From NCBI RefSeq assembly GCF_009429125.1, contig NZ_CP045529.1, positions 3,844,001 to 3,908,000 on the forward strand: DNA of 64,000 nt. Reading direction: 5' to 3'. The translations under genes and the position numbers were made by a program. The notes under the pieces were generated by a model, which worked only from the letters and a program-made list of their open reading frames with translations, was not told the origin of the DNA and made no database searches. The DNA is from Luteimicrobium xylanilyticum. GTDB lineage: Bacteria > Actinomycetota > Actinomycetes > Actinomycetales > Cellulomonadaceae. Below, piece by piece: positions 51,314 through 60,483 of the stretch (position 1 is its first letter; each line of letters starts with the position of its first letter).

Positions 51314-54300
51314 CTACCTCGCGGACGGCGGGCGGGTGACGCGCTCCAGCGTCACGACGACCGACTCGTACGGCTTCCCGGTGTCGTGCTCGAGCCCGAG
51401 CTCGCAGGTCCGGTTCCCCGACACCCACGCGTCGGCCACGACGCCCGCCACCTCTGCCGCCTCCTCGAGCGTCGCGGTCTCGGTGAGCTCGGGGTGCAGC
51501 ATCGCGCGGTCGCCGGCCGTACCGCAGCACGTCGCGACGACCGGCTCGACGACGTGGTCCGCGACCAGGGCCGCGAGCCCCCGCAGGTCGTCGGCGATGC
51601 CCAGCGTGTGCATCGAGCACGTGGGGTGCACGACGACGGCTCCCAGCCTCGCGGCCTCGCCGAGACCGGGCACGACCTCCCGCAGCACCCAGGTGGTGGC
51701 GTCGAGGACGGTGAGGTCGTCATGGAGCGCGCGGTGCGCGTCGTCGAGGTGCGGCACGACCTCCTCGAGCACCCCGAGCGTGCAGGACGCGGCGTCGACC
51801 ACGACGGGCAGCCGCCCGCCGTCGGACCACCGGTGCAGGTCCTCCACCAGGCGCGCGGCCATGAGGCGGTTGCCGGCGTCGAGGCCCTTGGACTGCCAGA
51901 TCGTGGCACAGCAGTCGTCGCCGAGGTCGCCCGGGATCCAGAGCTTCTTCCCGGCCCGCTCGGCGAGCGCGACGAGCGCCTCGGTGACCGTGAGCGCGTC
52001 CCGCTCCCCCGGCGGCGGCCCGAAGATCCGGTTGATGCATGCGGCGAACAGGACGGCGTCGGCGGTCTGCTGCGTCGCGCGCGTCGTGGGCACGCTCGGG
52101 GCCGGACCCGGGATCGCGTTCAGCCACCGTGGCACGAGGTCCGCGCCGAGCAGCGCGCGCCCGGCGTTCGTGACCCCGGCGAGCGCTGCTTCGCCGGCGC
52201 CGCCCAGCCCGCGCCGGACGACGTCCGCCGCCCCGACCGCGACCCGCGCCCCCGCGGAGCCCACGCCCCAGCGGCGCGCGACCTCCGCGCCCACGCGCTG
52301 CGCCGTCGGCGACCACGCGTCTCGCCGCACCTGCTTCATGACGTGCCCGGTGTCGATGTCCACGGGGCACGCGATCGCGCACGACGAGTCCCCGGCGCAC
52401 GTGTTCACCCCGGCGTACTCGTACGCGTCGACGAGCGCCGCCTCGACCTCGCCGGACCACCCCTGCCGCGCCATCTCACGCTGCAGCACGATCCGCTGCC
52501 GCGGCGTCGTCGTGAGGTTCCGCGAGGGGCAGACGGGCTCGCAGAACCCGCACTCGATGCACCGGTCGAACTCGGAACCGAGCGTCGGCATGGTCTTGAG
52601 GTCCCGGAACGCGACCTCGGGGTCGTCGTTGAGGAACACGCCGGGCGCGAGGATCCCGTGCGGGTCGAGCGCGCGCTTGACCCGCCACATGAGTCCGACG
52701 GCGTCCGCGCCCCACTCCCGTTCGACGAACGGCGCCATGTTGCGCCCCGTCCCGTGCTCGCCCTTGAGCGAGCCGTCGTAGCGGTCGACGACGAGCGCCA
52801 CGAGGTCCGTCATGAACGCCCGGTACGTCGCGACCTGGTCGGGCTGCGACGCGTCGAGGTACAGGTAGAAGTGCACGTTCCCGGCCGACGCGTGCCCGTT
52901 CACCGCCCCGAGGAACCCGTGCTCGACCAGCAGCGCCTCGAGGTCGCCGCACGCGTCGGCGAGGCGGTCGGGCGGGACGACGACGTCCTCCGTGATGAGC
53001 GCCGTGCCGTCGGGGCGCGCGGCGCCGATGATCGCGAGCAGGCCCGAGCGCACCGCCCAGTAGCCGTCCGCGAGGGCCGGGTCGCGCGTGAAGTCCCCGC
53101 CGACGGCGGCGCCCCGCGCGGGTGCGCTCCCGGCGTCGTCCGCCCCCTCGCCCCGCCCGACGACGACCCTCGCCTTCGTCTCGAAGTCCTCCAGGGCTGC
53201 GTCGTCGTCGGCGCGGACCTCGGTGAGGATCGCTGCGTCGGTCGCGTCGGGGCCGAGGCTCGCGACCCAGGCCGGCGCGCCGGCGGTGTGCGCTGCGGCC
53301 CGCAGCGACGCCGCATCCATGATCTCGACGGCCTCGGCCCCGGCGGCGTTGAGCCCCGGGACCGCGGCCGCGGCGTCGTGCAGCGTCGCGAACCGGAACA
53401 GCGCCGTCGTGCGCCGGCGGCCGAGGGGGACCGTCCGCCAGACGGTGTCCGCGACGAACGCGAGCGTCCCTTCGGACCCGACCGCGAGCCCGCGCAGGGT
53501 CCGGGCGTTCGAGTCCTCGTCGAGGAACGCGTCGAGGTGGAAGCCCGAGGTGTTCTTGATCGAGAACTTGCGACGGATCCGGTCCGCGAGCGCCGTGTCG
53601 GCGCGCAGGTCGCGGCGGATCGCGTCGAGCTCGGCGCACAGCGCGGGTTCGGCGGCGCGCAGGCGGTCGTCGGCGTCGGGCGCGGCGGTGTCCACGACGG
53701 TCCCGGACGCGAGCACGAGCGTCGCCGACTCGAGCGTGTGGTAGGAGTTCCGGACGACCCCGCACGTCATCCCGCTCGCGTTGTTCGCGACGACGCCGCC
53801 GATCGTCGCGGCCGCCGAGCTCGCCGGATCAGGGCCGAGCCTGCGGCCGTGGCGGCGCAGCAGCGAGTTGGCGCGGGCCACGACGTGGCCCGGTCGGGCA
53901 CGGAGGCGGGTGCCCGACCCGTCGGCGTCCTCGAGCACCTCGGCGCCCGTGAGGTGGCGGCGCACGTCGACGAGGACGTCGTCGGACTGGGACTGCCCGT
54001 TGAGGCTCGTGCCGCCCGCCCGGAACGTGAGCCCGTGCCCGCTCGCGCGCGCCCACCGGACGAGCCGGACGACGTCGTCGGTGTCCCGGGCGACCACGAC
54101 GACGCGCGGGACCATCCGGTACGGGCTGGCGTCGGACGCGTACCGCACGAGGTCGAGAGGGGTGTCGAGGACGGCGTGGTCGTCGCCGAGCAGCGCACGC
54201 AGGTCGGCGGCGACGCGTGCCCCGGCCGCGTCGAGCACCTCGGCGCCCGCCCGGCCCGGCATCGGCGGCGCGGGCGGGCGGCCCAGACCGCGCCTGATGT

Positions 54301-54337
54301 CCGACCCGACCGACCCGCGCATCCGACGCCTCCTCAC
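51314..54337 (-). CDS. FAD/Fe-S oxidoreductase, D-lactate dehydrogenase type
   Basis: 1007-residue fusion. An FAD_binding_4 domain (FRAGGTSLNGQSQSDDVLVD, PDPASSAAATIGGVVANNASG) is followed by the FAD-oxidase C domain (GHASAGNVHF, LKGEHGTGRNMAPFVE). Two ferredoxin-type clusters follow, CIECGFCEPVCPSRN and CAGDSSCAIACPVDID. The end is a CCG-containing heterodisulfide-reductase-like domain (HPTCSMHTLGI, VVATCCGTAGDR). This is the Dld-II/GlcD-GlcF fusion layout that oxidises D-lactate or 2-hydroxyacids and feeds electrons to quinones. It lies 22 bases after the GH43 stop but is functionally unrelated. Start may be ATG 54322 rather than 54337. Confidence 0.92.
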   Translation of the reverse strand: MRRRRMRGSVGSDIRRGLGRPPAPPMPGRAGAEVLDAAGARVAADLRALLGDDHAVLDTPLDLVRYASDASPYRMVPRVVVVARDTDDVVRLVRWARASGHGLTFRAGGTSLNGQSQSDDVLVDVRRHLTGAEVLEDADGSGTRLRARPGHVVARANSLLRRHGRRLGPDPASSAAATIGGVVANNASGMTCGVVRNSYHTLESATLVLASGTVVDTAAPDADDRLRAAEPALCAELDAIRRDLRADTALADRIRRKFSIKNTSGFHLDAFLDEDSNARTLRGLAVGSEGTLAFVADTVWRTVPLGRRRTTALFRFATLHDAAAAVPGLNAAGAEAVEIMDAASLRAAAHTAGAPAWVASLGPDATDAAILTEVRADDDAALEDFETKARVVVGRGEGADDAGSAPARGAAVGGDFTRDPALADGYWAVRSGLLAIIGAARPDGTALITEDVVVPPDRLADACGDLEALLVEHGFLGAVNGHASAGNVHFYLYLDASQPDQVATYRAFMTDLVALVVDRYDGSLKGEHGTGRNMAPFVEREWGADAVGLMWRVKRALDPHGILAPGVFLNDDPEVAFRDLKTMPTLGSEFDRCIECGFCEPVCPSRNLTTTPRQRIVLQREMARQGWSGEVEAALVDAYEYAGVNTCAGDSSCAIACPVDIDTGHVMKQVRRDAWSPTAQRVGAEVARRWGVGSAGARVAVGAADVVRRGLGGAGEAALAGVTNAGRALLGADLVPRWLNAIPGPAPSVPTTRATQQTADAVLFAACINRIFGPPPGERDALTVTEALVALAERAGKKLWIPGDLGDDCCATIWQSKGLDAGNRLMAARLVEDLHRWSDGGRLPVVVDAASCTLGVLEEVVPHLDDAHRALHDDLTVLDATTWVLREVVPGLGEAARLGAVVVHPTCSMHTLGIADDLRGLAALVADHVVEPVVATCCGTAGDRAMLHPELTETATLEEAAEVAGVVADAWVSGNRTCELGLEHDTGKPYESVVVTLERVTRPPSAR

Positions 54338-54359
54338 GGCCTCGCAGCCTCCGACGTCG

Positions 54360-55871
54360 TCACGCTACGGCGACCCCGACCCTCGCGCGCTCCGGGCGCT
54401 CGGCACCGGCGGAGCGGTAGCGCAGGGCCTGAACCGTGGCGGCCGCACCGGCAGCCCCCTCGACGTAGGGGCCCCAGGTGGTCCCGACGAACCCGCCCGC
54501 CACCTCGGACGACAGCACGTCGACCGGTGCCGGCGACGACCACCGGCCGTCCACCGCGAACCGGACCCCGTCCGCCAGCTCGGCGCTCAGCACGAAGCTC
54601 GTGCCGGACACGGCCCACGCATCGACCACGGTCTCCCGGTCGCCCTGACGGTGCAGCACGCGCGCCGTACCGTCTGCGACCTCCACGCGCACGGCGTGGT
54701 CGCTGCTCTGTCGCAGGAGCAGCCCGACGCGGGCCCCCGGGTCGTCGAGCACGACCTCGGCCTCGACCTGCAAGAGCCGGTGCTGGAGCCGGTACAGCAA
54801 CGCCGCGGGTCGTCCCGCGCCGTCGGTGACGCCGTCACCCGTGGAGGCCAGCCGTACACCGTGCCGGCCCTCGGTCGCGAAGTCGGGTGCACCACGCACG
54901 GTGAGCGCGCCCTCGACGCTCGGGGGCCGCTGCTCGTAGGCGAGCGGACGGTCGCCGACGTCGCGCAGGACACCGTGGCCCGCGTTCACCACCGGCCAGT
55001 CGTCCTCCCACGTGACCTCGGCGAGGAAGGTCTCGCGACCGAGAAGGTGCTGCCGTCCTTCGGTCCGGACCGCGAGCAGGACCGCGGCCCAGGTGCCGTC
55101 CGGCCGCTCCACGAAGTCGGCATGGCCCACGTTCTGGACCGGGTAGTCGGCACCGAGGTGCCGGTGCGTCAGGACCGGGTTGCGCGGACAGTTCTCGTAC
55201 GGGCCGGTGATCGAACGGGATCGAGCGATGACGATCGCGTGGTCCCGAAAGGTCCCGCCCTCCGCGGTGAGGAGGTAGTACCAGCCGTTCCGGGCGAAGA
55301 TCCGTGGGCCTTCGGCCCAGGTGGCGCCGTGCAGCGCGCCCCGCCACACCACCGTCTCCTCACCCACGAGCGCCGCGTCGTGCACGTCGAACTCCCGCAC
55401 CCACACCTCGCACTCTCCGGGGTAGGCGCCGGGCCGCACGATCCGCGTCGAGCACCAGTAGACGCGGTCGCCCTCGAAGAACAGCGCAGGGTCGAACCCG
55501 TCCGCGCCGGCGACCCACCGGGGTGGCGACCACGGGCCCGCGGCGTCGGTCGCGGTGACGAGGAACGCCGTGTCCTCGGTGCCGTCCCCGCGCCCACCCA
55601 CGCGCGTGCACACGAGGTACAACGTGCCGTCGTGGTAGCGGACCGTGGGTGCGTACAGCCCCTTCGAGTCCCCCATCTCGGCGAAGTCGAGCGCCACGGC
55701 GTCGGTGACCGCCGAGGCGACCTGCTGCCAGTGCACGAGGTCGTCGCTGACGTGGACGGGCAGGCCCGGGTAGTACTCGAAGGTCGAGTTGGCCAGGACG
55801 TAACGGTCACCGGCCCGGCACACCGAGGGATCCGGGAAGAAGCCGGGCAGGACTGGGTTCGTCGGGAACAC
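54360..55871 (-). CDS. GH43 beta-xylosidase/arabinofuranosidase
   Basis: 503 residues without signal peptide. The five-bladed propeller shows the three acidic residues in NPVLPGFFPDPSVCR (base), DGFDPALFFEGD (pKa modulator) and HGATWAEGPRIF (acid). HVSDDLVHWQQ and the GH43 subfamily 11-type C-terminal beta-sandwich follow. Intracellular beta-xylosidase or alpha-L-arabinofuranosidase activity is expected. I chose GTG 55871 since AAGGAG lies 4 bases upstream; the frame opens at GTG 55889. The gene follows lacI and the permeases on the minus strand. Confidence 0.9.
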   Translation of the reverse strand: MFPTNPVLPGFFPDPSVCRAGDRYVLANSTFEYYPGLPVHVSDDLVHWQQVASAVTDAVALDFAEMGDSKGLYAPTVRYHDGTLYLVCTRVGGRGDGTEDTAFLVTATDAAGPWSPPRWVAGADGFDPALFFEGDRVYWCSTRIVRPGAYPGECEVWVREFDVHDAALVGEETVVWRGALHGATWAEGPRIFARNGWYYLLTAEGGTFRDHAIVIARSRSITGPYENCPRNPVLTHRHLGADYPVQNVGHADFVERPDGTWAAVLLAVRTEGRQHLLGRETFLAEVTWEDDWPVVNAGHGVLRDVGDRPLAYEQRPPSVEGALTVRGAPDFATEGRHGVRLASTGDGVTDGAGRPAALLYRLQHRLLQVEAEVVLDDPGARVGLLLRQSSDHAVRVEVADGTARVLHRQGDRETVVDAWAVSGTSFVLSAELADGVRFAVDGRWSSPAPVDVLSSEVAGGFVGTTWGPYVEGAAGAAATVQALRYRSAGAERPERARVGVAVA

Positions 55872-55915
55872 GGGTCTCCTTGCAGTCACGTTCGATCAGG
55901 TGAGTGGGGTGCGCG

Positions 55916-56938
55916 TCAGGCGTCTCGACGGCGCGCGGTCGACTGCCGCTCGACGATGCGGAAGTCGGCCTCGTAGAAGAGGGGCGGCCCACCGGGCCGC
56001 TCGATCCGGTCCACGAGCCGGGTGACCGCGACCTCGGCGATGCTGCGGCGTCCCGCGTCGACGGTCGTCAACGGTGGCGCGGTGTACTGACCCTCGGTGA
56101 GATCGTCGAAGCCGATCACGGACACGTCCTCGGGCACGCGGAGACCGGACGCCTCCAGCTCGTGCGCCGCACCCATCGCGAGCATGTCGGTGACGGCCAA
56201 GACGGCGGAGAAGTCGACCGACCCGTCGAGCAGCTCGCGGACAGCTCGCGCCCCGTCCTCTCTGCCCCACTGGCCGACTCTCCGGACGAGCGCCTCGTCG
56301 ACCTCGAGGCCGTGCCCGTGCAACGCCTCGCGGTAGCCCTGGAGCCTGAGCACTGCGGTTCCGACCGAGGGGGCTCCCGGCTCGGTGCTGCCGATCGCGG
56401 CGATCCGTCGGTGGCCGAGCTGCAGCAGGTGCTCCGTCGCCGCCCGCGCGGCCGCGACGTTGCGCATGGTGACGTGGTCGAGCCGCGGTGAGAACACGTT
56501 CTCGCCGAGGACGACCACCGGGCGTTCCGTCTCGAACTGCTCGACGTCCTCGCTGGAGAGGACCACCGGGGCGATGATGAGACCGTCGGTGAGCTGACGC
56601 CGAGCTCCTCGGAGGGCGTCGAGCTCGAGCGCCCGGGTGTTTCCCGTCTGCTCGGTCAGGACGACGTACCCGCGCTCGCGCGCGACGTCGATGATCTCGG
56701 ACGCCAGCTCGGCGAAGTACCCCTCGGCGAGCCGCGGCACGGCGAGCCCCAGCATGTTGCTGCGTCCCAGCCGCAGCGTGCGCGCCATGTGGTTGGGCTG
56801 GTATCCGAGCTCCTCGATCGCTGCCTCGACCTTGGCCCGCGTCGAGTCGCTCACCGGCGCGTAGCCGTTCACGACGTTGGAGACGGTACGAAACGAGACT
56901 CCTGCGAGCTTGGCGACGTCACGAAGCGTCGTGGCCAT
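55916..56938 (-). CDS. LacI family transcriptional regulator, second locus
   Basis: 340 residues. ATTLRDVAKLAGVSFRTVSNVVNGYAPVSDSTRAKV is the headpiece, with hinge ARTLRLGRSNMLGLAVP, and the ligand domain ends with DDLTEGQYTAPPLTTVDAG. ATG 56938 has GGAGGAG upstream. It sits between GH43 and the permease genes on the same strand. The palindromes TTGCAACGTTGCAA at 58480 and 58547 are the likely targets. The inducer is probably arabinose- or fucose-like, judged from GH127 and GH95. Confidence 0.9.
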   Translation of the reverse strand: MATTLRDVAKLAGVSFRTVSNVVNGYAPVSDSTRAKVEAAIEELGYQPNHMARTLRLGRSNMLGLAVPRLAEGYFAELASEIIDVARERGYVVLTEQTGNTRALELDALRGARRQLTDGLIIAPVVLSSEDVEQFETERPVVVLGENVFSPRLDHVTMRNVAAARAATEHLLQLGHRRIAAIGSTEPGAPSVGTAVLRLQGYREALHGHGLEVDEALVRRVGQWGREDGARAVRELLDGSVDFSAVLAVTDMLAMGAAHELEASGLRVPEDVSVIGFDDLTEGQYTAPPLTTVDAGRRSIAEVAVTRLVDRIERPGGPPLFYEADFRIVERQSTARRRDA

Positions 56939-57018
56939 GCGTTCTCCTCCGCTCGGTGCGGCACTCGTGCCGGGCCCGTCCCCGGCCCGGCGTCGGCAGT
57001 GCTGTGGTCACGGCGTCG

Positions 57019-57933
57019 TCACCCCTTGAACGCCCCGTCCATGATGCCGCCCACGAGCCTCCTGCCGACGACGAAGAACACGACGAGCAGCGGGATCGTG
57101 GCGAGGAACGAACCGGCCATGGCCAGCCCGAGATCGACGGTGTAGCTCTTCTGGAGCGCCTGGATGGCGATCTGCACCGTGTAGTTCTCGGGCGACTTGA
57201 GGACGATGAACGGCCACAGGAAGTCGTTCCAGCTCGTCACGAAGCCGAGGAGCCCGAGGACGAAGGCCGCGGGCCGCACGATGGGGAAGGCGATCCGCCA
57301 GAAGATCTGCCACGACCCGGCACCGTCGATCCGCGCGGCTCCCATCAGCTCGTCGTCGATCGTCGAGGCGATGTGCTGCCGCATCCAGAAGATCCCGAAC
57401 GCGCTCGCGAGGCCCGGCACGGCGACCCCCTGGAGCGTGTCGACCCAGCCCAGCCAGGTCGTGATCATGTACTGGGGGATCACCGAGAGCTGCGCGGGCA
57501 CCGTCATCGTCAGCAGGACCACGAGGAACAGCGCGTTGCGTCCCCGGAACGTGAGCTTCGCGAAGGCGAAGCCCGCGAGCGCGCACAGGACCGCCTGCCC
57601 GACGCCGATGGTGAGGGCGATCACGACACTGTTGACGATCGAGCGCACGAAGGGGACCGTCGAGAAGACCAGGTGGGCCATGTGCAGGAAGTTCCCGCCG
57701 GGCACGAGGCGCGGCGGCAGCTGGCTCGCGGCCGCGGTGTCGGTCGAGGCGACGACGAACATCCAGTAGAGCGGAAAGACACAGGCCAGGGACGCCACGC
57801 CCAGCAGGGCGTAGACCCACCAGCGGACTCTTCCGACCCGGCGCCGACGTCGGGCCTGCGGCGGGGTAGGCACCGCAGCCGTGGTGCGGTCGGCCGCGGT
57901 CCGGTGCCCTGTGCGCGTCGCGGTGTCGCTCAT
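57019..57933 (-). CDS. Carbohydrate ABC transporter permease, MalG type
   Basis: 304 residues, complete, with six helices and coupling loop DELMGAARIDGAGSWQIFWRIAFPIVRP. The first helix is VYALLGVASLACVFPLYWMFVV. ATG 57933 overlaps the end of the preceding permease (ATGA). Since the binding protein and first permease of this system are broken, the intact gene may have no working partner, unless supplied from elsewhere. Confidence 0.92.
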   Translation of the reverse strand: MSDTATRTGHRTAADRTTAAVPTPPQARRRRRVGRVRWWVYALLGVASLACVFPLYWMFVVASTDTAAASQLPPRLVPGGNFLHMAHLVFSTVPFVRSIVNSVVIALTIGVGQAVLCALAGFAFAKLTFRGRNALFLVVLLTMTVPAQLSVIPQYMITTWLGWVDTLQGVAVPGLASAFGIFWMRQHIASTIDDELMGAARIDGAGSWQIFWRIAFPIVRPAAFVLGLLGFVTSWNDFLWPFIVLKSPENYTVQIAIQALQKSYTVDLGLAMAGSFLATIPLLVVFFVVGRRLVGGIMDGAFKG

Positions 57934-58370
57934 GACCGCGCCCCCTTGAGCCGGGTGGAGAGCGCGAAGTTGATGGCCGCGACGAGCACGACCATCGCGA
58001 ACAACGCCACCCCGATCGCCGCGCCGTAGCCGAACTTGAAGTCGCCAAAGGCCTGCTCGTACAGGTAGAGCGTGAGCGTCTGGCACTGGCGTGCGGCCCC
58101 GCAGGTGAGCGGCGGCGTCGGGTTGACCAGCAGCGGCTCCGTGAAGATCTGGAGGCCCCCGATGGTCGAGGTGATGACGGTGAAGATGATGACCGGCCGC
58201 AACGACGGGATGGTGATGGAGGTGAACTGCCGCCACCCCCCGGCGCCGTCGACGGACGCCGCCTCGTAGAGCTCGCGCGGGATCGCCTGCAGCCCTGCGA
58301 GATAGAGCAGCGTCGTGTACCCGGACCAGCGCCAGACCACCATCGCCGCGATCACGAGCGGCAGCAGTGC
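57930..58370 (-). pseudogene. MalF-type permease, N-terminal half missing
   Basis: Only the last 140-150 residues of a first CUT1 permease remain: PALLPLVIAAMVVWRWSGYTTL, coupling loop LYEAASVDGAGGWRQFTSITIPSL, and the final helices ending FALSTRLKGARS. The family is about 300 residues long, so roughly 150, including the first helices, are absent. In frame upstream there is a stop within the remnant of another gene (58395-58397), so no alternative start gives a full permease. Confidence 0.85.
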
Positions 58371-58398
58371 CGGACAGCAGTCGACTGTGCGTTCTCAC
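58360..58398 (-). pseudogene. 5' remnant of a solute-binding protein gene
   Basis: GTG 58398 behind GGAGAGG (7 bases) encodes MRTHSRLLSGTAA, which looks like the start of a lipoprotein signal peptide, and then the sequence runs directly into permease coding sequence in the wrong frame. The expected binding-protein body (about 1.2 kb) is absent. Confidence 0.7.
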
Positions 58399-58479
58399 GA
58401 TGCTTCCTCTCCAGTGCGGAAACCGTCATCGACGCCGCGTCGTCGCGGCACCGGCGCTGCGAGCCCGCTCCGACGGGGG

Positions 58480-58582
58480 CTTGCAACGTTGCAAGCACTC
58501 AAGCACGAGCCACCCCGACGACGCAAGAGGGCTGGGAACATTGCTCTGCAACGTTGCACTCAAGCGGTCGCGCTCCTAAGGT
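58480..58582 (+). promoter_or_regulatory. LacI operators and GH127 promoter
   Basis: CTTGCAACGTTGCAAG (58480-58495) is a perfect 16-bp palindrome and TGCAACGTTGCA (58547-58558) a shorter copy, centres 65 bp apart. TTGCAC (58554-58559), 17 bases, TAAGGT (58577-58582) is the GH127 promoter, whose -35 overlaps the second operator. The first lies on the side of the divergent broken importer operon. Confidence 0.8.
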
Positions 58583-58626
58583 GTCGACGGACATCGCCGT
58601 CTGCACCCGACACCCGACGGAGCGAC

Positions 58627-60483
58627 ATGGACCACCCGGCCTACCAGCACGTGGACCTCGGCTCGGTCCGCCTGGACCACGGCCTCTTCGAGGACCGGCA
58701 CCGGCTCGGTCGCGACTACCTGCTGAGCCTCGAGGTGGACAACCTCCTGCAGAACCACCGCATCGAGGCCGGCCTCGCCGGACGCTCGACGATCCTGCGG
58801 GGCGACGGTCCGGTCGGGGACGACCGGCACTGGGGCTGGGAGTCGCCGGGATCGCCCATGCGGGGGCACTTCGTCGGGCACTGGCTCTCCGCGGCCGCCC
58901 GCGAGGTCGCCGTCACGGGTGACCCGGTGCTGGCCGCCCGGGTGCGCGCCGTCGTGGACGGGATCGCCGCGTGCCAGGAGAGCAACGGGGGCGAGTGGGC
59001 GTTCGCCGTCTCGCCGCGGCTGTTCGACCACCTCGCCCAGGGCAGGCCCGTCTGGGCGCCCCAGTACGTCGCCCACAAGACCCTCATGGGCCTGGTCGAC
59101 GCCGCGAGGGAGCTCGGTGACCGGCAAGCCCTCGACGTCGCGGTGCGCGCCGCGGCCTGGTTCGACCGCTGGACCGCCGCGCTCGAGCCCGAGCGGCTGG
59201 CGGCGGTGCTCGAGGTCGAGACGGGCGGGATGCTCGAGGCCTGGGCCGACCTCCTCGACCTGACCGGCGACGACCGCTTCCGGGTCCTGCTCGACCGCTA
59301 CTGGCACGCGCCCCTCTTCGACACGCTCCTGGCGGGTGGCGACCCCCTCACCAACCGGCACGCGAACACGACGATCCCGGAGGTGCTCGGGGCCGCCCGC
59401 GCCTACGAGGTCACGGGGGACGACCGGTGGCGCGCGGTCGTCGAGGCCTACTGGCGTTGCGCGGTGACGGACCGGGGGACCTTCTGCACGGGTGGCCAGA
59501 CGTCCGGGGAGATCTGGACGCCCCCGTTCGAGCTCGCCGCCCGGCGCGGCGAGAAGAACCAGGAGCACTGCACGGTCTACAACATGACGCGGCTCGCCGA
59601 CGTCCTCTTCCGCTGGTCGGGTGACGTCGCCTACCTCGACTTCGTCGAGCTCAACGCCTACAACGGGCTGCTGGCCCAGCAGCACCCGCGGACCGGCATG
59701 GTGGCGTACTTCCTGCCGCTGGCCGGTGGGGCGAGGAAGGCGTGGGGGTCGCCGACCGAGCACTTCTGGTGCTGCCACGGCACGCTCGCCCAGGCCCACA
59801 CGCGGCACGCGGAGGGCGTGTTCTACCTGGGCGGCTTCTACCTGGGTGGCCCGTCGGCGGACACCAGCGCGAGCGTCGTCGTCGCCCAGTACCGGCCGGC
59901 CACGCTGCGGGCCGACCTCGACGGCGCACCCCTGACCGTCGTGCTCGAGCTCGGGGAGCACGTCCACGCGCCCGGGTTCGACGCGAACGACGCCGCGGCC
60001 GGGAGCCGGCACCGGCCCGCCGGCTGGGAGGCGCTCGTCACCGTGGACGCCGCCGGTCGCGAGGTCGCGCTCCGGCTGCGCGTGCCCGAGTGGACCGCGG
60101 GCGAGGTGCAGGTCGCGGTCGACGGCGTGGAGCAGGCCACCGCCGTCGTCGACGGCTTCGTCACGCTCGTCCGGGCGTGGTGCGGCGAGCAGGTGCGGCT
60201 GTGGCTGCCGAGCGCCGTGCGCGCCGTGCCGATCCCGGACGAGCCCACGACCGTCGCCTTCGTCGACGGCCCCGTCGTGCTCGCCGCCGAGTGCGACCGC
60301 GAGCCGGTCCTCGCGCTCGAGGGACGCGCCCCGGCCGACCTGCTCCGGCCCGACGACGAACGCCACTGGGGCGAGTGGCGGCGCACGTGGCGCGTCGCCG
60401 GGCAGAGCCGGACGCTCCGGCTACGGCCCCTGCACGAGGTCGCCGACGAGCCGTACTCCGTCTACTTCCCGACCCATGACTGA
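58627..60483 (+). CDS. GH127 beta-L-arabinofuranosidase-type enzyme
   Basis: 618 residues, no signal peptide. The zinc/cysteine site known from Bifidobacterium HypBA1 is complete: Glu313 and Cys315 in NQEHCTVYNM, and Cys382-Cys383 in HFWCCHGT. Glu295 in GGQTSGEIW matches the proposed acid/base region. The N-terminal barrel carries WAPQYVAHKTLMGL. It should remove beta-L-arabinofuranose from imported oligosaccharides. GGAG lies 4 bases before ATG 58627. GH95 overlaps its 3' end by 8 bases, so the two are one operon. Confidence 0.93.
   Translation: MDHPAYQHVDLGSVRLDHGLFEDRHRLGRDYLLSLEVDNLLQNHRIEAGLAGRSTILRGDGPVGDDRHWGWESPGSPMRGHFVGHWLSAAAREVAVTGDPVLAARVRAVVDGIAACQESNGGEWAFAVSPRLFDHLAQGRPVWAPQYVAHKTLMGLVDAARELGDRQALDVAVRAAAWFDRWTAALEPERLAAVLEVETGGMLEAWADLLDLTGDDRFRVLLDRYWHAPLFDTLLAGGDPLTNRHANTTIPEVLGAARAYEVTGDDRWRAVVEAYWRCAVTDRGTFCTGGQTSGEIWTPPFELAARRGEKNQEHCTVYNMTRLADVLFRWSGDVAYLDFVELNAYNGLLAQQHPRTGMVAYFLPLAGGARKAWGSPTEHFWCCHGTLAQAHTRHAEGVFYLGGFYLGGPSADTSASVVVAQYRPATLRADLDGAPLTVVLELGEHVHAPGFDANDAAAGSRHRPAGWEALVTVDAAGREVALRLRVPEWTAGEVQVAVDGVEQATAVVDGFVTLVRAWCGEQVRLWLPSAVRAVPIPDEPTTVAFVDGPVVLAAECDREPVLALEGRAPADLLRPDDERHWGEWRRTWRVAGQSRTLRLRPLHEVADEPYSVYFPTHD

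Noticed and set aside
51023-54829. 1268-codon open frame opposite the D-lactate dehydrogenase gene
   Set aside because: Antisense shadow: low-complexity, no motifs, while the minus strand encodes two Fe-S clusters and an FAD domain.
57019-58398. Continuous 459-codon frame reading from the binding-protein start into the second permease
   Set aside because: The first about 155 codons are the wrong frame of a permease remnant (Arg/His/Gly-rich). Only the part from ATG 57933 is a real protein; the rest is a by-product of the deletion.
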